From positions 6,823,961 to 6,887,960 of the forward strand of contig OX459108.1 of assembly GCA_949775045.1 (NCBI GenBank): a stretch of DNA of 64,000 nucleotides, written 5' to 3'. Below, in pieces: positions 24,501 through 39,500 of the stretch. How positions within the stretch are numbered: the stretch's first letter is position 1; every line of letters begins with the position of its first letter. Made by a program: the position numbers and the translations under genes. The notes under the pieces were generated by a model that saw only the letters and a list, made by a program, of their open reading frames with translations, ran no database searches and was not told the origin of the DNA. This stretch comes from Metridium senile. Its lineage: Eukaryota; Cnidaria; Anthozoa; Actiniaria; Metridiidae.

Positions 24501-27500
24501 TACTGAAATAAGTTATGTGAAATCGCTCTATTACTACATTTTTAAGTTAGTTTACCTAAAATGAATATTTTTCTCATTCAGGCCAGGATAGCTGGAGAAA
24601 AGCTGAAAACTAAGATTGAGGAAAAAGAAAGAGCTGGACAGAATAAAGATTCACCAAAGAAGAGCAATGATAATTCAGGTATTATAATAAATAACAGGAA
24701 ATAAAGGTCAAGTAAGATGCCGAAAAACGTATTGATGCTTATGAGAAATGTGAATTTGCTTTGTTTGATAAGTTCGAATTATTTCACTTTACTTGACTTT
24801 GTTTGATTTTGTACAGGAAGCCGTATAATACATCTTCTTCTTTAAAGTAGTTCAGTACTCATGGATTATATCGATATATCTTTTTGAAACTTCTCAATAT
24901 GTAAAAAGAGTAAACTAATTGATTTTCAAAACTAAAATAAAAATAATGGGTCACCATACTCATTTCGGATATAAGGGCGGTAGACTGGGGCCCATTTTGG
25001 TCATTTTGTGTGACAAAAATTGTCGGAATTTGAAACATAAAACGCCATTTATTCTATTTTTCTCGATAACAAACTTTTTAACAAGCATTTGCAAAAGAAA
25101 GGCACTTTCCTAACAAACAAATTATTTGCCATGTTTTACTCAAGAAAATCCTTTTGGCAAAAAACTACTGCGAAAAGTATGTGCATGTTGAGAATTTTGA
25201 TGAAAAAGTACAATCAAAATGTGAAAAATACTACATTTCGCGTTTGAAAACGAAAACATTTTTATTTCACGGAATGAAAAGTTATGATAAGGGAAATCCA
25301 ACTACAAAATAAAAACCACGCTCTTTTCCAAGTTATAGCACGAAAACCCTTTAAAATTTTTATTTCGTGAACCTGTTTTTTGTCCGTGCGGGACTAGTAG
25401 ATTTTAACCAAGTTTTGGTTATACATAGCAACTCAATATTTTCATCAATAACAAAATCATTTATTATTAAAGATTTGTTGCAAAATGATCTTGCATTTAA
25501 CAGGCATTATTTGCAAGGTTTACTGACCTGATCTTGTGAAGGAATACGGCGAGGAATCAAGAGATTAGATGAATTTACACCAGTTTGCCTTCGAGTTAAA
25601 TATGCAGTCGTTGATGTGGAACAAGCAAGCGACGCGATTTTGAGTATTTAATTCGTTTAAAGAACAGCCAGAAAATGAGGATTTCGTAGCCTTTCTTTCA
25701 CAATTAGATGATTAAGCTCGACCACCTCGTTTGCCTCTAAAACGTCGCTGTTGTTGATTTATCCAGTTGAAATCCTTGTGAACTTGTATCCCATAACGTT
25801 GAACAATGGCGGGAAATTTGAAGTTGTTGAGTCTCTAACGATTTCCACCAAAAACACCGCGAAATAAGAACATTTCTCGAATAAGATATCATAATTAAAG
25901 GCTAATATCATTCACAGTATGTACACTAAAGAAAACATGTAAAAAAACGTTCAAAAATTGGATGAAAAATGTAAAAACTAGCGAGAGCTTAACCAAGCGC
26001 TTCACCAAGCGCTAATATGCTAATTATTCGCTAATTATTCGCTCCGCACTTCCGGTAGTCCTTTCCACGCGCGGGACACGATTCCAGATTTGCCATGTGT
26101 TGGTATCCATAGTTATCACATTGCTTGCCTTGACCACGTTGTTTTCGACGATAATTCTTGTTGTTGGACTTCTTCGAATCAAATTTATTCACTGCATTGA
26201 CGTCTATTTCTGACGTGTCCTTAACTTTTTTCATCTGAGCAAGCATACTTTCTGACGCTCGACAAATTTCATCTGTTTTCGCTAGGGTTAATTTGGACTC
26301 GCGTAACAACCTTTCCCTGACTTTCGTGTCAAGGATGCCAAATATCAGGCGATCTCGTAGTATTTCGTCGGGCGTAATCGTATCCAACTTACAGGCTTCG
26401 GCCAACTTTCTCATCGCCGTTCTATAGTGCTCTTAGGACTCACCGGGCTCTTGCATTCGCTGGTTGAAACGGTATATTTACTGGATCTAACAGATATACA
26501 AAGAATAATTATAAGTAATACCATGGCTCGAGGGAATTAGTGATTAAATTTCCCCGAATACCGAGGGAAAATTTGTGGAGCAGCAAATTTTCCCGAGGTC
26601 AGTCGGGGAAATTTAATCACTAATTTCCCGAGTGCCATGGTATTACTTTGTAATACCATGATTACCGAGGAATATAGAACTACTGTTAGGAAATACATGT
26701 TAGTTTTCATAGAAGCATAAATTATAAACTTTTACAAAGCTGTTGATTTTCGGCATACTTTTAAAATAGTTGCTTTTGTTAAATGAGACAATGCCGAATT
26801 GTACCACCATGCATTCATTATAGTTTGTTTGCATAAACACGCAAGATATACTATATTTCAATGTAGTTAACGCATGCGCATAGTTACTTAAATAGTCCCA
26901 CAAGTGTTAGAGTACGGACTTGTGTGTAGTAAAGGCTCGTATATTTTAAGAATTTTCAACTGGGTCGAAGCGATCCAGGAATGGTCTCGATGATTGTTAT
27001 AATGAGGGACCATTGAGGGATAGTCTCCTACATTTTCCTCATGCATACAACATGAGGGAAATTTAGAGGACAAAGAAATCCTTTGTCTTTTACTAAATTT
27101 CCCTTGCATAAATTAAATATAGAGGGAAATTTAGTAAAAGACAAAGAATTTCTTTGTCTTCTAAATTTCCCTCATGTTGTATGCATGAGGAAAATTCGGG
27201 TTTGTAAACCCCTCGGAAGACAAAAGAATCCGAGGTAATCATCGTAATATACAAATTAGGTAATACCTAATAGCGGAGCTCCCAGTTTAATTTTTTCTTA
27301 CAACATCAATATGTGCATGTAAATACCACTTATTAGATATTTCCTTGGGTATTACGGGCTGATATTTTACGAGTTGCTTACGTATTTTGCCGGGCAATAA
27401 GGACATTGAGTGGGTATCAGTCTATCAAAGAGTGTATAGCTGAACAAATAATTTTAGATTAAGAGAATTCCAATATAAGATACTGAATAACTGTTTATTC

Positions 27501-30500
27501 TTAAACATGAAGTTATATAAATTTAAAATAGTGGACTCGCCTTAATGCACATTTTGTAAAACAGCAAACGAATCTATGGAACATTTTTTTGTCGAATGTG
27601 TAAAATCAAAGGGCCTACACTTTAACATTAACCAATGTCTAAGCAGCGCAAATGTAAAGTTAATACCAGAGCTAAGTTTTAAAAATGTTCTCATTAATAG
27701 GGAGTTCTGAAGACACTATGGAAGGTTTCTTATTTTTACTATACAAATATGTACTTTATAATTGCAAACAAAAACAGTTACTTCCTGTCATTAAATATTA
27801 TCAAATAAATCTAATAAACTATGAAAAAATCGAATACATCATTGCAAAAAATAACAACAAGCTATACACTCATTTGAAAAAATAAGAGAAAATCCAAAGC
27901 TTAATTCATAATTTAGTCAATATAATTTAATAACGAATTAGCCAAAAAACGTTATATTTATTTTATGTACTTTTTCAGCCTTTAGTAATTGTGTTTATGT
28001 TAGTGTAAAAAACTATCAAAAAATCAATAAAATATATAAAAAAAACTGGTAACTGTTTATTGTAATTTCTATAGCATCTTTAATCGAAAAACTTTTCGAA
28101 GATTCAGCGCGCGGAGAGAGAATCAAAACAAAGCCCTGGAAAAGCCAGTAAAATGTAAGATATTTCTCGCTCTCTTTTTGATTGACATAATGTCAAAAAC
28201 CTCATTGGCTATCGATGTAGATGACGCCATCATGTAACGCAACGCACAAAAGGAAAGTTTGTCATTTACACGAGGGGCGGAGATTTCTCATTGAAAAAAG
28301 TCCCATAAAAGCATGTTAATGGACAATTCATGAATGGAAATTGATTTAATGTAAGTAAAAAATTGTAATAAATCTCACTGCCTTTTCTTAGGTTGGTTAT
28401 CGTTTTCATTCTATGCATTCTTTTTCATCTTTTTCTCAAATTTTCAACTGTCACTTCAGTCAATAGTTTTGTTCAGACAAAAAAAGTGTTCAGAAATGTT
28501 TTTGATGGAAAATACCATTCCCAAACGATAGTGTGAATAGCCTTATTATTATCCCTTTTATTTTTAAGTCATTAAGCTTATTTTGCTTTTGATAACGCCT
28601 TGAAAAAGTGCTTTGGCTGAACAGTCGTTTTACGGACGCTTTTTACCTTCTTTTATTTTCCAAAGTTAGTTAGGATTCCGGATAGAAAAGGTTAAACCTT
28701 TTCATCGTTCTATATTAGATTTACTAAAAAGTAGTCATGGCAAATCTTCAAAACAAAACAAAAAGTTCTTTTGAAATGGAATTAAAAACCTCAAGAATTA
28801 TAAGTTCTACCAACACAACTGATCGATTTGAAAGACAAGGATTTTAAAACAAGGTATTTTATTATGAAAAACTTTGTGTAAAACATCATTTTGTTCTGTA
28901 AAAAAAACTTTAACGACTTTGAAGTAAAAACTACTAAAGAAGCTCGTTTCGTAAGCATAAATATTAGTCAATATTGCTAAATAAAAAGAAGTTTTCAACC
29001 AATTTTAAATTAAAAAAAGGCTACGAAAAGTACAATTTACACATGCACAAAGGATTTTAAACCTTTTCTCTTTTGTTTCTATAATAAAACAGAGAACAGA
29101 TTTTTCCTTTTTGAACCTTAATTATATTAATTAAGGGGTTTTTTTTCACGCTCGTTATATCAAACAGTTTTTCAGTATTAAGTTACTTAAAATAAGCTTA
29201 CTGTCTCTCAAAAACTTGAAACAAAAATTAAACTTGAACTTACTTTATCGGTGATTGTATTTTCCTGAGGTTTTCTACTCTTCAATGACGTCGGCATTGA
29301 TCATATTTTGACGAATAAATGTATGTACTTGAATTTTGATTGATTAAACATTGTTCATAGTTTAACTGCCAAGCTTGAAAATCCTTCAATAAACTGTGCT
29401 AGGACAGTTTTCATATCAAACAAAGTCGCTTCTTTATCATTTTTTTTTTAATTGCTGGTATCTGGAAATACGTTTTCTTGATCTTTTGGAATCAGTCTTT
29501 TGCTTTTCTTTAGTATAATTTCTTCGTTTTTGTGTCCTTCAAGTTTATGTTCTGTTCGGTCAAAACTCTCTTTATATTCCTCGAAATTCATCTTTCTCCG
29601 TTGATATTTTGTATTAATGAAAGCCCTGTTTTCCTCCGAAACGTTCGTTCTCGAAACCCTTTTTCTTTGGCGTTCATTTTCTCTGTTTTTCGTCTGACAA
29701 GTTTCGTCTACAATCTCGCTTTCTTTCTTTCTCTTTCAAGCCTGCGCTGTTCTTCATTGAAACTCCTTCGCCGTTCTCTTTCTCTTTCTTGTCTTCTTGT
29801 CTTTTCCTCTTCTGTTAACTGTCTTTTTCCCTTATTAATTTCGTTTTCTTTTTCTTTTGGCATTTTTTTAAATTGAAGAAAGCTTAAGTAAAAGCGATAA
29901 AAAAGTTGATAAAACGTCGAGAAAAGCGAGAAAAAAGTTTTCTCAGGGAAAGATATTTTGACGCGCGCGCCCTCTTCAATTCCCGCCATAAATAAGTAGC
30001 CAATCAGAATCGCGATGTACACGGACGGACGGACGGACGGACAGAATCGGGATTCCTGTGTCGGTCGACGAAAAATCAACTAGATGGGTTACCATTTTTT
30101 CTTAACTATGGTGCTCCGCTCGCGCGGGCCTTCGGCCTGCGCGGGAGCTCCGCTATTACACTGCTAGTAACCTTTCAGTTTACACAACCGTTTATATGAA
30201 GAGCTTTCACGTACGTACATCACCGATTCTGTAATCACGAGTCACCACAGTGAAAATCTGTAAATAAATCACGGGTCACGGGCGAAGATGATTTCACAGA
30301 TCACGACTTGACTTGACTTTCTTTTGATTTCAACATAAAATTACAACTTATATACACCCGCAAATAGTGGAGCTAGTCGAGGCGGGTAATGTTAACTGAC
30401 TTAGTATATATTTACAAATATATATCAGCTTTTTATAAATATATTAAACACAATGTATTTATATTAATATTGATGGGGATACAAAAGTTATTTTATTAGA

Positions 30501-33500
30501 ATAAATGTGTGAAAGATGTGATATATAAATAATGAAGAAGAAAAAGGAATGAGAAAAAAATACTATAATGATATATTATTATCCTATTTATATTAGAAAA
30601 AATAGGAAAATACTATATTAATGGCTTAAAGATTGAAAGAGATTGGAAAAGATTGGAGATTTCAATATCATATCCAAAGTTAGCGAGGTCATCAAATAAA
30701 CACTGTCTGATTTTTTTTTAAACAAAGATTTTGGTAATTCCCTTATATACTGTGGAATCTGACTCCATAAATGAGCTCCAACACAAGAAAAGGAGTTTTT
30801 TTGGAGATTGGTTCTGGAGTAATGTGAATAATTTTTTTTTTGCTGCAGACGCTCTTGTATTATAGGAATGAATATTACTAACTGAAGAAAAAAAAAAAAA
30901 AAATAGTTTTATTTTTTATTTTAAGTACATGAAGAAAATAAATTGCAAATATTAGATGGTGCATGTCATTTGTCACATCATGCATCAAATTTGCTACGCA
31001 ATCAAAATAGAGAAGATTAACTGGGAGGATATTTGCAAGAGGAAAGAGAGGAACAGCGCTTTCTTTTCTATCAATGAAGTAAATCAATCTGAGAGCTTTT
31101 TTTGTAGAAGAAGTAGTTTGTTAAGATTACTTTTGCACGCTTGACCTAAAGCACTAACACCATAAGGTTGAATTAGTGATTTATACTTAAGCAATAGAAG
31201 CCAGTTCCTATGACTCTACCGGTGAAATAGAGCACGCGGGATGTTGGGAGAAACACGAGAAAAGTTATAAAATCACGAGCTGAAAGCGAGTGATTTTATA
31301 ACTTTTTCGAGTGTTTCTAACAACATCCCAAGTGCTCTATTTCACTGGTAGAGTCATAGGAACTGGCTTCTATTGCTTTTATAATATAGCAATGCTGGTT
31401 TTCCATAAAAGCGTAGTTTTATTTGCTGATTAAAATGGTAATTCTCAAAACTAACACCAGTGCCCAATGAACCAATCATAATCAGTGTACTATTGAGCAA
31501 TCTTGACCAAAAAGGACCAAGGTGCTGTTCACTTTCTTCCCGGGTCCGGGTCTTTTTGCTAGCTAAAAAGAAGGAATTTCATTTATAAAACCGTTAAAAC
31601 ATAGCTTGGGTTGACTTCTGTGGCTAAAAACAAAACCCGTTAGCTGAACTCTTGCATGAGACTGACATATATACTTTAATTCAAGCGAATTTGAGTGGTG
31701 AAAGCCGTGCCGACTGACAGCAATTTATCACACTGAGAAAAAAACAGTTTGAACAAGACAAGCTTGCTGTGTACAACGTTTTGAAGTTAAAAAGAACAAA
31801 GACCACATCTACAAGATTACTTAGGCTGCTGAAAGTATGTATTTATTTACTTTTAATCAAACGTTTGCAGGTTTAAGGTATATCAGTTTCTGTTTTCATT
31901 TTGACGAGACAATTGAAAGATAATTGTAAATCTGCCTTTTTGTTCACATTGCTTGTTTTCAAACATGGTTTATTTATAAGAATAAAAAACTTGAAAGCAC
32001 ATTTATAATTATATGTAATTGATTGTGTGTTTGTATGTTTTTATAATATTTTGCCGTCGATAAATTCAACGAACTATTTTTTCAAGATTAATCGAGTTCA
32101 ATTGCAAAAAAATCTCACTTATTCACTATGAAATTATCTTCATATGTCAAGGATAAAATGAAGTAAAAATTATTGCCACTTTGAAGCGCTGTTTTCCTTT
32201 TGTTTTTGTTTGTTTTGATCAAATTCAACTTTTGACTTCCAACTTTACAGTTTGTCTAAAGGCGGCGTATTTTCAAAGCCATGCATGTCTCTGATTTTTG
32301 TCGCCTTTGAATTGCATTTCATTGCACCGTAGGCTTCAGGGTTTAGGTTAACAGAAAGTTCACAAGATGGAAAGTCTTTTTACATTTTAATAGCCGTTTT
32401 TAGTAGATGTAGTATCTTATAACAGAACAACTCTTATTAAAATTGTGAGCTGTCAATCAAAAACCATGTCTCTACCGGTGAAATAGAGCATAGCTTTTTT
32501 TTGAGTGAATCAACCAATCAGAGCTTACGTACTATCTAAGCTATCTTATAAAGAGTAATAAGAGTAACGGTTGGAACATAATGTCTAAGCTTAGAGAACA
32601 GTCCAGATAGTTTTACTTATCTTATCACTTATGAGATTAATGTGTGGTTTCCATGTAAGATTACGGTCAATTAATAAGCCAAGATATTTAACGTAATGTT
32701 TACTGTCTAATAACTTATCGTGGATTTTTATACTAACTTCATACGACAGGTTTTTGCGATGATTACAGAAAATAACAAAATTAGATTTTTTTATATTAAA
32801 ATAAGTGTTAGTTTGTTCACTATTAGCCATTCGTTAAGTTTAGTTAGTTCCATGTTCATTACAGTTTCTAACGTTTTTAGGCATTTGTTGGCATACAATA
32901 TATTTGTGTCATCAGCAAATAAGTGAAATTTGAGAGTTTTCGAGGTGAAAATAATATCATGTATGTATAATAAGAATAAAAGGGGCCCGAGGACAGAACC
33001 CTGCGGAACACTGCATATCATTTTATCTTTTTGCGAGATATTTTGACCGATTGACGTAGTTTGCGTTCGGCCATTCAAATAAGATTTAAACCAGTTATGG
33101 ATGATTCCCCGAAAACCGTATAAATTGAGTTTACCTAACAAAATCCTATGGTCCACAGTATCAAAGGCTTTAGATAAGTATAAGAAAATTGCACAAGAAT
33201 AAAGTTTTTTGTCTGTGTTAGATTGTATAGAACTTATTATGTCAAGGATAGCATGTTGTGTAGAGCACTGTTCTCTGAATCCATATCGGAATTCAGATAG
33301 CAGGTTATTTTTATCGATAAAGTGGATTAAGCGTTTGTACATTAGTTTTTCAAATATTTTATTAAAAACAGAGAGAAGTGATATTGTTCTATAATTTTTT
33401 GATTCATCATCAGTTTTAAAAACAGGTATTATTTTAGATATTTTTAACTTTGAGGGATAATATCCTACACTGACAGAGGTATTCATTATATAAGCCAAGT

Positions 33501-36500
33501 GTTCACTGATAAGGTGCCGTGAGGCTTTCAGCAGATCAATAGGACATGAATGTAGACCATAAGACTTTTTAGTTTGGGGGGCAAATATTTCATTTTCCAC
33601 TTCGCATTTAGTAACTGGAGCAAAAAAGAAATAATCTTTTTGATCTATATTTATCAAGTAATCGAAAAATGTTTCTCAGATTGAGGAATTTTACTCGCTA
33701 GTTTAGGTCCAACAGAAGCGAAATGTTTGTTCATAATGTTACATAATTTCGACGTGTCATATTCAAAGTTCCCGGTTGCTGGCTCATTCAGGCGAGTAAT
33801 GGTTTTATTTTTTTTCTTCTTATTATTGTTAATAAGTGATTTTATACCTACCCAGGTTTCCCTCATGTTACAGAGATTTGACTCGAAATAATTGCTGTAG
33901 TTTTGTTTCTTTGAAAGTCGTATTAAATTGGTTAGCACATTCCTATAGTACTTGTTATTAATTGTATCGCCTGCAAAGTATAATTGGTTTTTGATTTGGA
34001 TAGATCGGCGTATTCCTTGTGTTATCCAAGGTTTTTTCATTTGTTTTCATTTGCGATTTGATAAAGTTTTGGCTGGTGCGTGTTTATTTACAAAATTGTT
34101 GATCTTTTTGTAAAACCTAGGGAACAATTGATCTATATTGCGATCATTAAGAATCGTTGCAGGATAATTAACAAATTCTGCTTTAGAAAGATCATAAGTA
34201 AAATTTTCTATTGTTGAGTTGGTTGAACATATTCTTTACTATCCGTGGAAATGCAAAATTGCGAATAGTGATCACTGATATCCGAAACTATATTGCCGCT
34301 ACAAAGCACCTTATTTGGTACATTGGTAAAAAATATTGTCCAAAAGCGTTGCAGAGTTGTTGTATACACGTGTTGGTTTATCAATGGTTGGTAGCAAAAG
34401 ATAGCTCTGAAGTGAGAGTAAAAAGTTTGAAGGTATCCGATTTTAAAAGATCCAAGTAAAGAGATAGTTCGTTCTTTCATATTGTATTTTTCAATTGTTT
34501 CGTCAAAATAGTTCAGGAAATTTTAGGGCAGCTGTGTTGCCTATAAATAATACCACATAATATATTTTTTCTGTTGGAGAACTTAAGTTCAATCCATAAT
34601 GCTTGAAAGTCTGCATTAGAAGTTGTTTCTAAAACAGAGTAATTTAACTTATTGTTAATATACATACCAACACGTCAAACGTTTTTGTTTTTCACGAATC
34701 ACAAGCCAAATTTAGGGTGAATCACGGATCACGGAAAACCTCTTCACCACCCTTAATGTCGTGATAGTGAGTGTGAGCGAACCTCACAGAAAAGCCCCAA
34801 CGGGGAGTGATAGTTGTAAAATATACAATATTGTTATACTCTATATTTGACTCAGGGATCATATAAACACAGATTGACTTCAACTGAGAATTTGAAAGCA
34901 AACAGTATTTATTTACTATTTTCAAAATGGCACATGGCCCTCACATGATCTTCTCTTTCAAAACAAAAACATTGGTCACCATCGTATCTATCACATCATA
35001 AACATAAGCAACAACAAGATACTACTAAAACATTTCTTATTTCTATATAGAGAATGGGTTATTTTTATTTATTTGATATGCTTACAATATAATAAGCTTG
35101 AAATTAATATCCAGATAGTCAAATAATCTCAAGCAGGCGGATCAAATGTTTTCCATCTAGGAAACCCAAATATGGGTATAGGGGATCATAAACAGTAAAC
35201 AGCTTGTTAACCTTCTTTTGCATTTTTCTAGCATAAATACTCCTTGCCAATGACTCATGCTGTTTGCCATGTTTTATAGCTTCCACTTTTGATAAATATT
35301 TTTGCAGGAATAAGCTTTTCATGAATGCTTCTGTGAGTTTCTTTTTTCTTGTTAACACTCAGCTAAAGTTTGAAGCAAAAATCTTTGGCTCTCTGTATTG
35401 AAACTAGTCCGTACTATGTACTTATTGACTTAGTGGGAGGGCCAGATGGCAAATTACCAAGAGCCAAATATTTTCCCGTCCGGCTCTTTACGGCCCGCTC
35501 AATAAAAGATGTACGTCCCCTGTCATGCGACTTGTCTGCATGGTTTGTATTAGGTGCGAGCGAGCGATGTATATGCCATGCCTTTTCTTCAATTATTGAT
35601 TGATTTATCTACCTCTCCTTTAGTATCTGTTGATTACCAGGACGATGTTGGTTCTGCCACAGGTTGCTATAATCAAGTATTATCATTACTACTTGAAAGA
35701 AATGGTCCATCAAAGAAACGTGTCCTTACACTTCGTCCAAGTGTGCCATGGTATGATGGTTCCATCCGAAATTCAATAATAATTATAATAATAATTTAAT
35801 ATTTATATTGCGCAGGTTTCATGGGTAGATGCTCACCTGCGCATTACAATATTACAAAATGAAAGTTATACATGATATTATTAAAATTAATACAAATAGT
35901 AAGATAGAATAAAATATAGTAAGATAGAATAAAATATTTACATTTTTATAAGGTTATATATAAACTTGACATAATAATAAATAGCTAATGCTGGTAAAAA
36001 TATTTTTAGAATGCTTTCCTAAAAAAATGTGTCTTTAATAGCTTTTTAAAATGATCAACGGTCTTTGCTTTACGAATTTCATTGGGTATAGAGTTCCATA
36101 ACATTCAAGAGAGGAAGACAGGAATGGCGCTGGCGCAACTCTGGTTTAACAATGGACAGGGAACTGTAAATCAATGCAACTTGTAAATGATCTTATTTTT
36201 CAGTCAAAAATGCACTACTATTCAAATCTAATTGAAGATGTCCAACACTGAGATACTCTTCTCAACTGTTAGTAAGTTTGTCAAGTTCCTGCATCTGAAG
36301 GGAGAAAGTACGGTACGGAAGTACGGTTTCCGACCTGCACCATGGATATTGCAATTGCTTTTGCTGACTTCTTTAATGTCAAAATCAACAAGGCCCATGT
36401 CCTACTCGTCATCTGGTGGTTGATGCTGTTCCGGTCTCTAGTTTTTGCAACTTTGAAACAGTTTCGCCTGAGGAAGTCTCTAACATCTTATTATTAATCA

Positions 36501-39500
36501 TCACTAAGATCGTTAACTTGTCTCTTGGTCAAGGGGTTGTACCTGATTGTAGGAAGCTGCGATAAGACCTTTAGGTGAACGTTCCAACTTGGATCATGAG
36601 CTGCTATCGAATTATCGCCCGATTTCGAACCTGACATTTTTCGCAAAGTAATGTGAAAGAGTTGTGGCATCTCAGCTAAACAAGTTTCTTAGTGCAAATA
36701 ATTCTCGATTATTTCACTCACTGAAAGTCAGTTAAATGCTTTATTTAGCTTTTCTAATGGAAAAGATGTATTCGTTAGCATGCTAACTGGCACAGGCAAG
36801 TCAATTATTGGTCAGTTTGCTCCTCTCATCGAAATAAATTACCAGAAATCAGCGACAAAATGGCGGATAATCTAATAAATATATATACATTTTTAGCTTT
36901 TAAAATGGCCGGCCGGTAGAGAGATTTGTATGGAAGGATTATCTAAAAGCTTGATAAAATTTGATCGGCTTGCCATTTTATTGGTCTAGTGTTTTAGAAA
37001 CTCGAAGTTGTTCTTTATAAACAATTTGGAGTGAATAAAAGTCCAAAATAATGTTTTTTCCTTCTGTCAAAATAGCTTATTATTATCAATGGTTTTTTGC
37101 TAATTTTAAATTCCGTACAACCCTTGTAATCGTCTGATTAATTATCTGGTAATGTAGATGGCTTCGAACGTTGTCAAAACCATGTGTAGCATTAAAACTT
37201 TGGACTTGAAAGATAATTATGACAAGCTTTTGACCAATCAGCGAGCATGTTAAAATCGAAGAAGGAATGAGCTAATCATATCAGAAATCGCTTCTTATAT
37301 CCGTGCTAGTAAGCTGGGGGTACAATACACCGTTTGTGGCGTTGGTTCACAGACGGACTTAACCGAGAAATGGCCGGATGTGATGCAGGCTATCCCATTT
37401 ATGCTCTTCATTATCTTAGCATCCGCATTGTATAGCTTACAAGCTATTGGAACCCGTTTTCTTTTGTTTTCCTTATCTTTACATGATTTCGCAAACGTTG
37501 ACTTCATTACTGGTTCTTCCTCGATTTTGTCAGTTGGGCGTGGTTTGTGCCACTATTGTTGCAAAATTGTACATGTTTTGTCGGTTGGTATTTATTTAAT
37601 TTTTAATGGTGACCAATAGCAAAGCAAATGTAAAAAGGCCAACTACATGGTTGCAGTGACCACCGGATCTAAAAGAACTACATGCATAACTCGGGCTTCA
37701 TTACGATTATGTAATCATTTTCTTGGATTAGCATAAGATGATTTAAAGCGAAAAAAAAGTTATTTTTTTGGTCGTAATCCTTTTCTGTTTGGTCCGTTCC
37801 TTCAGTCCGTGATCCGCTTGCCTGTCCAGCTTTTACCTGGATATCGATGTTCGGTTCGTGCAGTGATACATGCGAGCTCAAAGACTGTCTAAGAAACAGT
37901 GTTATTAAAGTAGTTCTTGCAAAATAAACGCCAGAAAAAGCAAGATAGATAGTCACTAAAGCAATTGGTGTTATATTTGAGGCGATTTAGGCTGTTGGAT
38001 GTAGTTTTCAGAGAGGCTGATTTCAGCTGTTTTATATTTGTTGTTGTCGAGCTTGACCTTGAGGTTTAAAATCGGTCACGTTATCTGACATATTGTAAAC
38101 AAAGAAATATTACTTTCAACGTACATCTACATATACATAGATCACTAACTGGAACTGCTAGATAATAGGTTGAAGCGATTAAGTTTAAATTTAAAAGTTT
38201 TGCGAATAAGTTTGTTGTTCTTTGCAAGAAGCTAAGCGCTCGGCAATCGCCAATCAATCGCGGATCTGAAGCTTGTACGAGCTAATAGTATAGTCAATAA
38301 AATTAAACTATTGACAGATAAACTCGTTATTTTAATCAAAAATATAAAATAAATCATTAGAAGAAGCAAAATATTTACCCTAAACATCACTAAAGTATTA
38401 TACTGTTGTTGTCTTCACTTCTAGTGCGCTGTATCGTACTCTCTAAGAATGCTTACAATACAGTTAAATATCCAGTAGTAACAGCTTCGTCCTTTGTAAC
38501 TGGTTGTGAATCAATTCCATAGCATTATGAGTTTATAGCAGGGACAATTTCTCGATAAATTCCATCATAATAAGTTGGCTCGCCTATATTTAGCCCGTAA
38601 ATTGCATGCTCTTTATTAAAATTCACAGTGACCCTTTCCGAAAACATTCGACTTAAACTTAAGTGTAATTCTACTGCGAATCATGTCGAGTGAGCGCATA
38701 AAATATGAGAATATTCCACCTAGAAATCAATATCCTTCGACGAATCAAATATCCATGTGCTCGTAGTGGCTCGTAGTGGCTCTGACCATACGCATGCACG
38801 GTGACGACGGCGTTTTGCGACCCAAGAAAAAAAAAACATTGAAGCCCATTTTAAGACTCGGGTTTCCTTTGGAAAGCCCGAGTAAAAAGAAAGCAAGTTT
38901 TTGCATGATTTACTTATGAAATAAAAATAGGCGACATACAGTACTTACCCGCTTATAAGAACCTGCAATTTAAGAACCTGTTAGCCTAAAAATATTAATT
39001 TAGACCCCATTTACATAAGAACCTATTTAGCCTAAAATTTGAAACAGGTTCTTATTTTAGAAAAAAATATATTTTTTTACCACAACTGTAGAATTTCTCG
39101 CACGCTGATTGGTTGGAAACCATGTTCGATAAGAGGACAGACCCATGAAAATGACGCCATTTGACGCTTTCGTAAGCTTTTTCAAATTTGAAAAAACAAT
39201 TGTGTGAAATCTCGCGCGCTGATTGGAGGATAGACACCACGTGTGCTGACGACACAACGTCACGCAACATTGTGCAAAGTTGAGGGAACGTTCGTCATCA
39301 ACACGATGTTTTTTTCGTCTTAAAACTGTGATCAAAGCTCATTTCTGGATAAACACTGAATGGAAAACACTTTTCTGTAAGTAAAAAAATTATAATAAAT
39401 GTCACTATGTCCTCATTGAGTTTTCGTCTCTTTGATTTGATGCAGTTTTTCAGTCTTTTTGTCAAATTTTCGTCAATAGTCAAGTTGATTTCTGTCCAAC

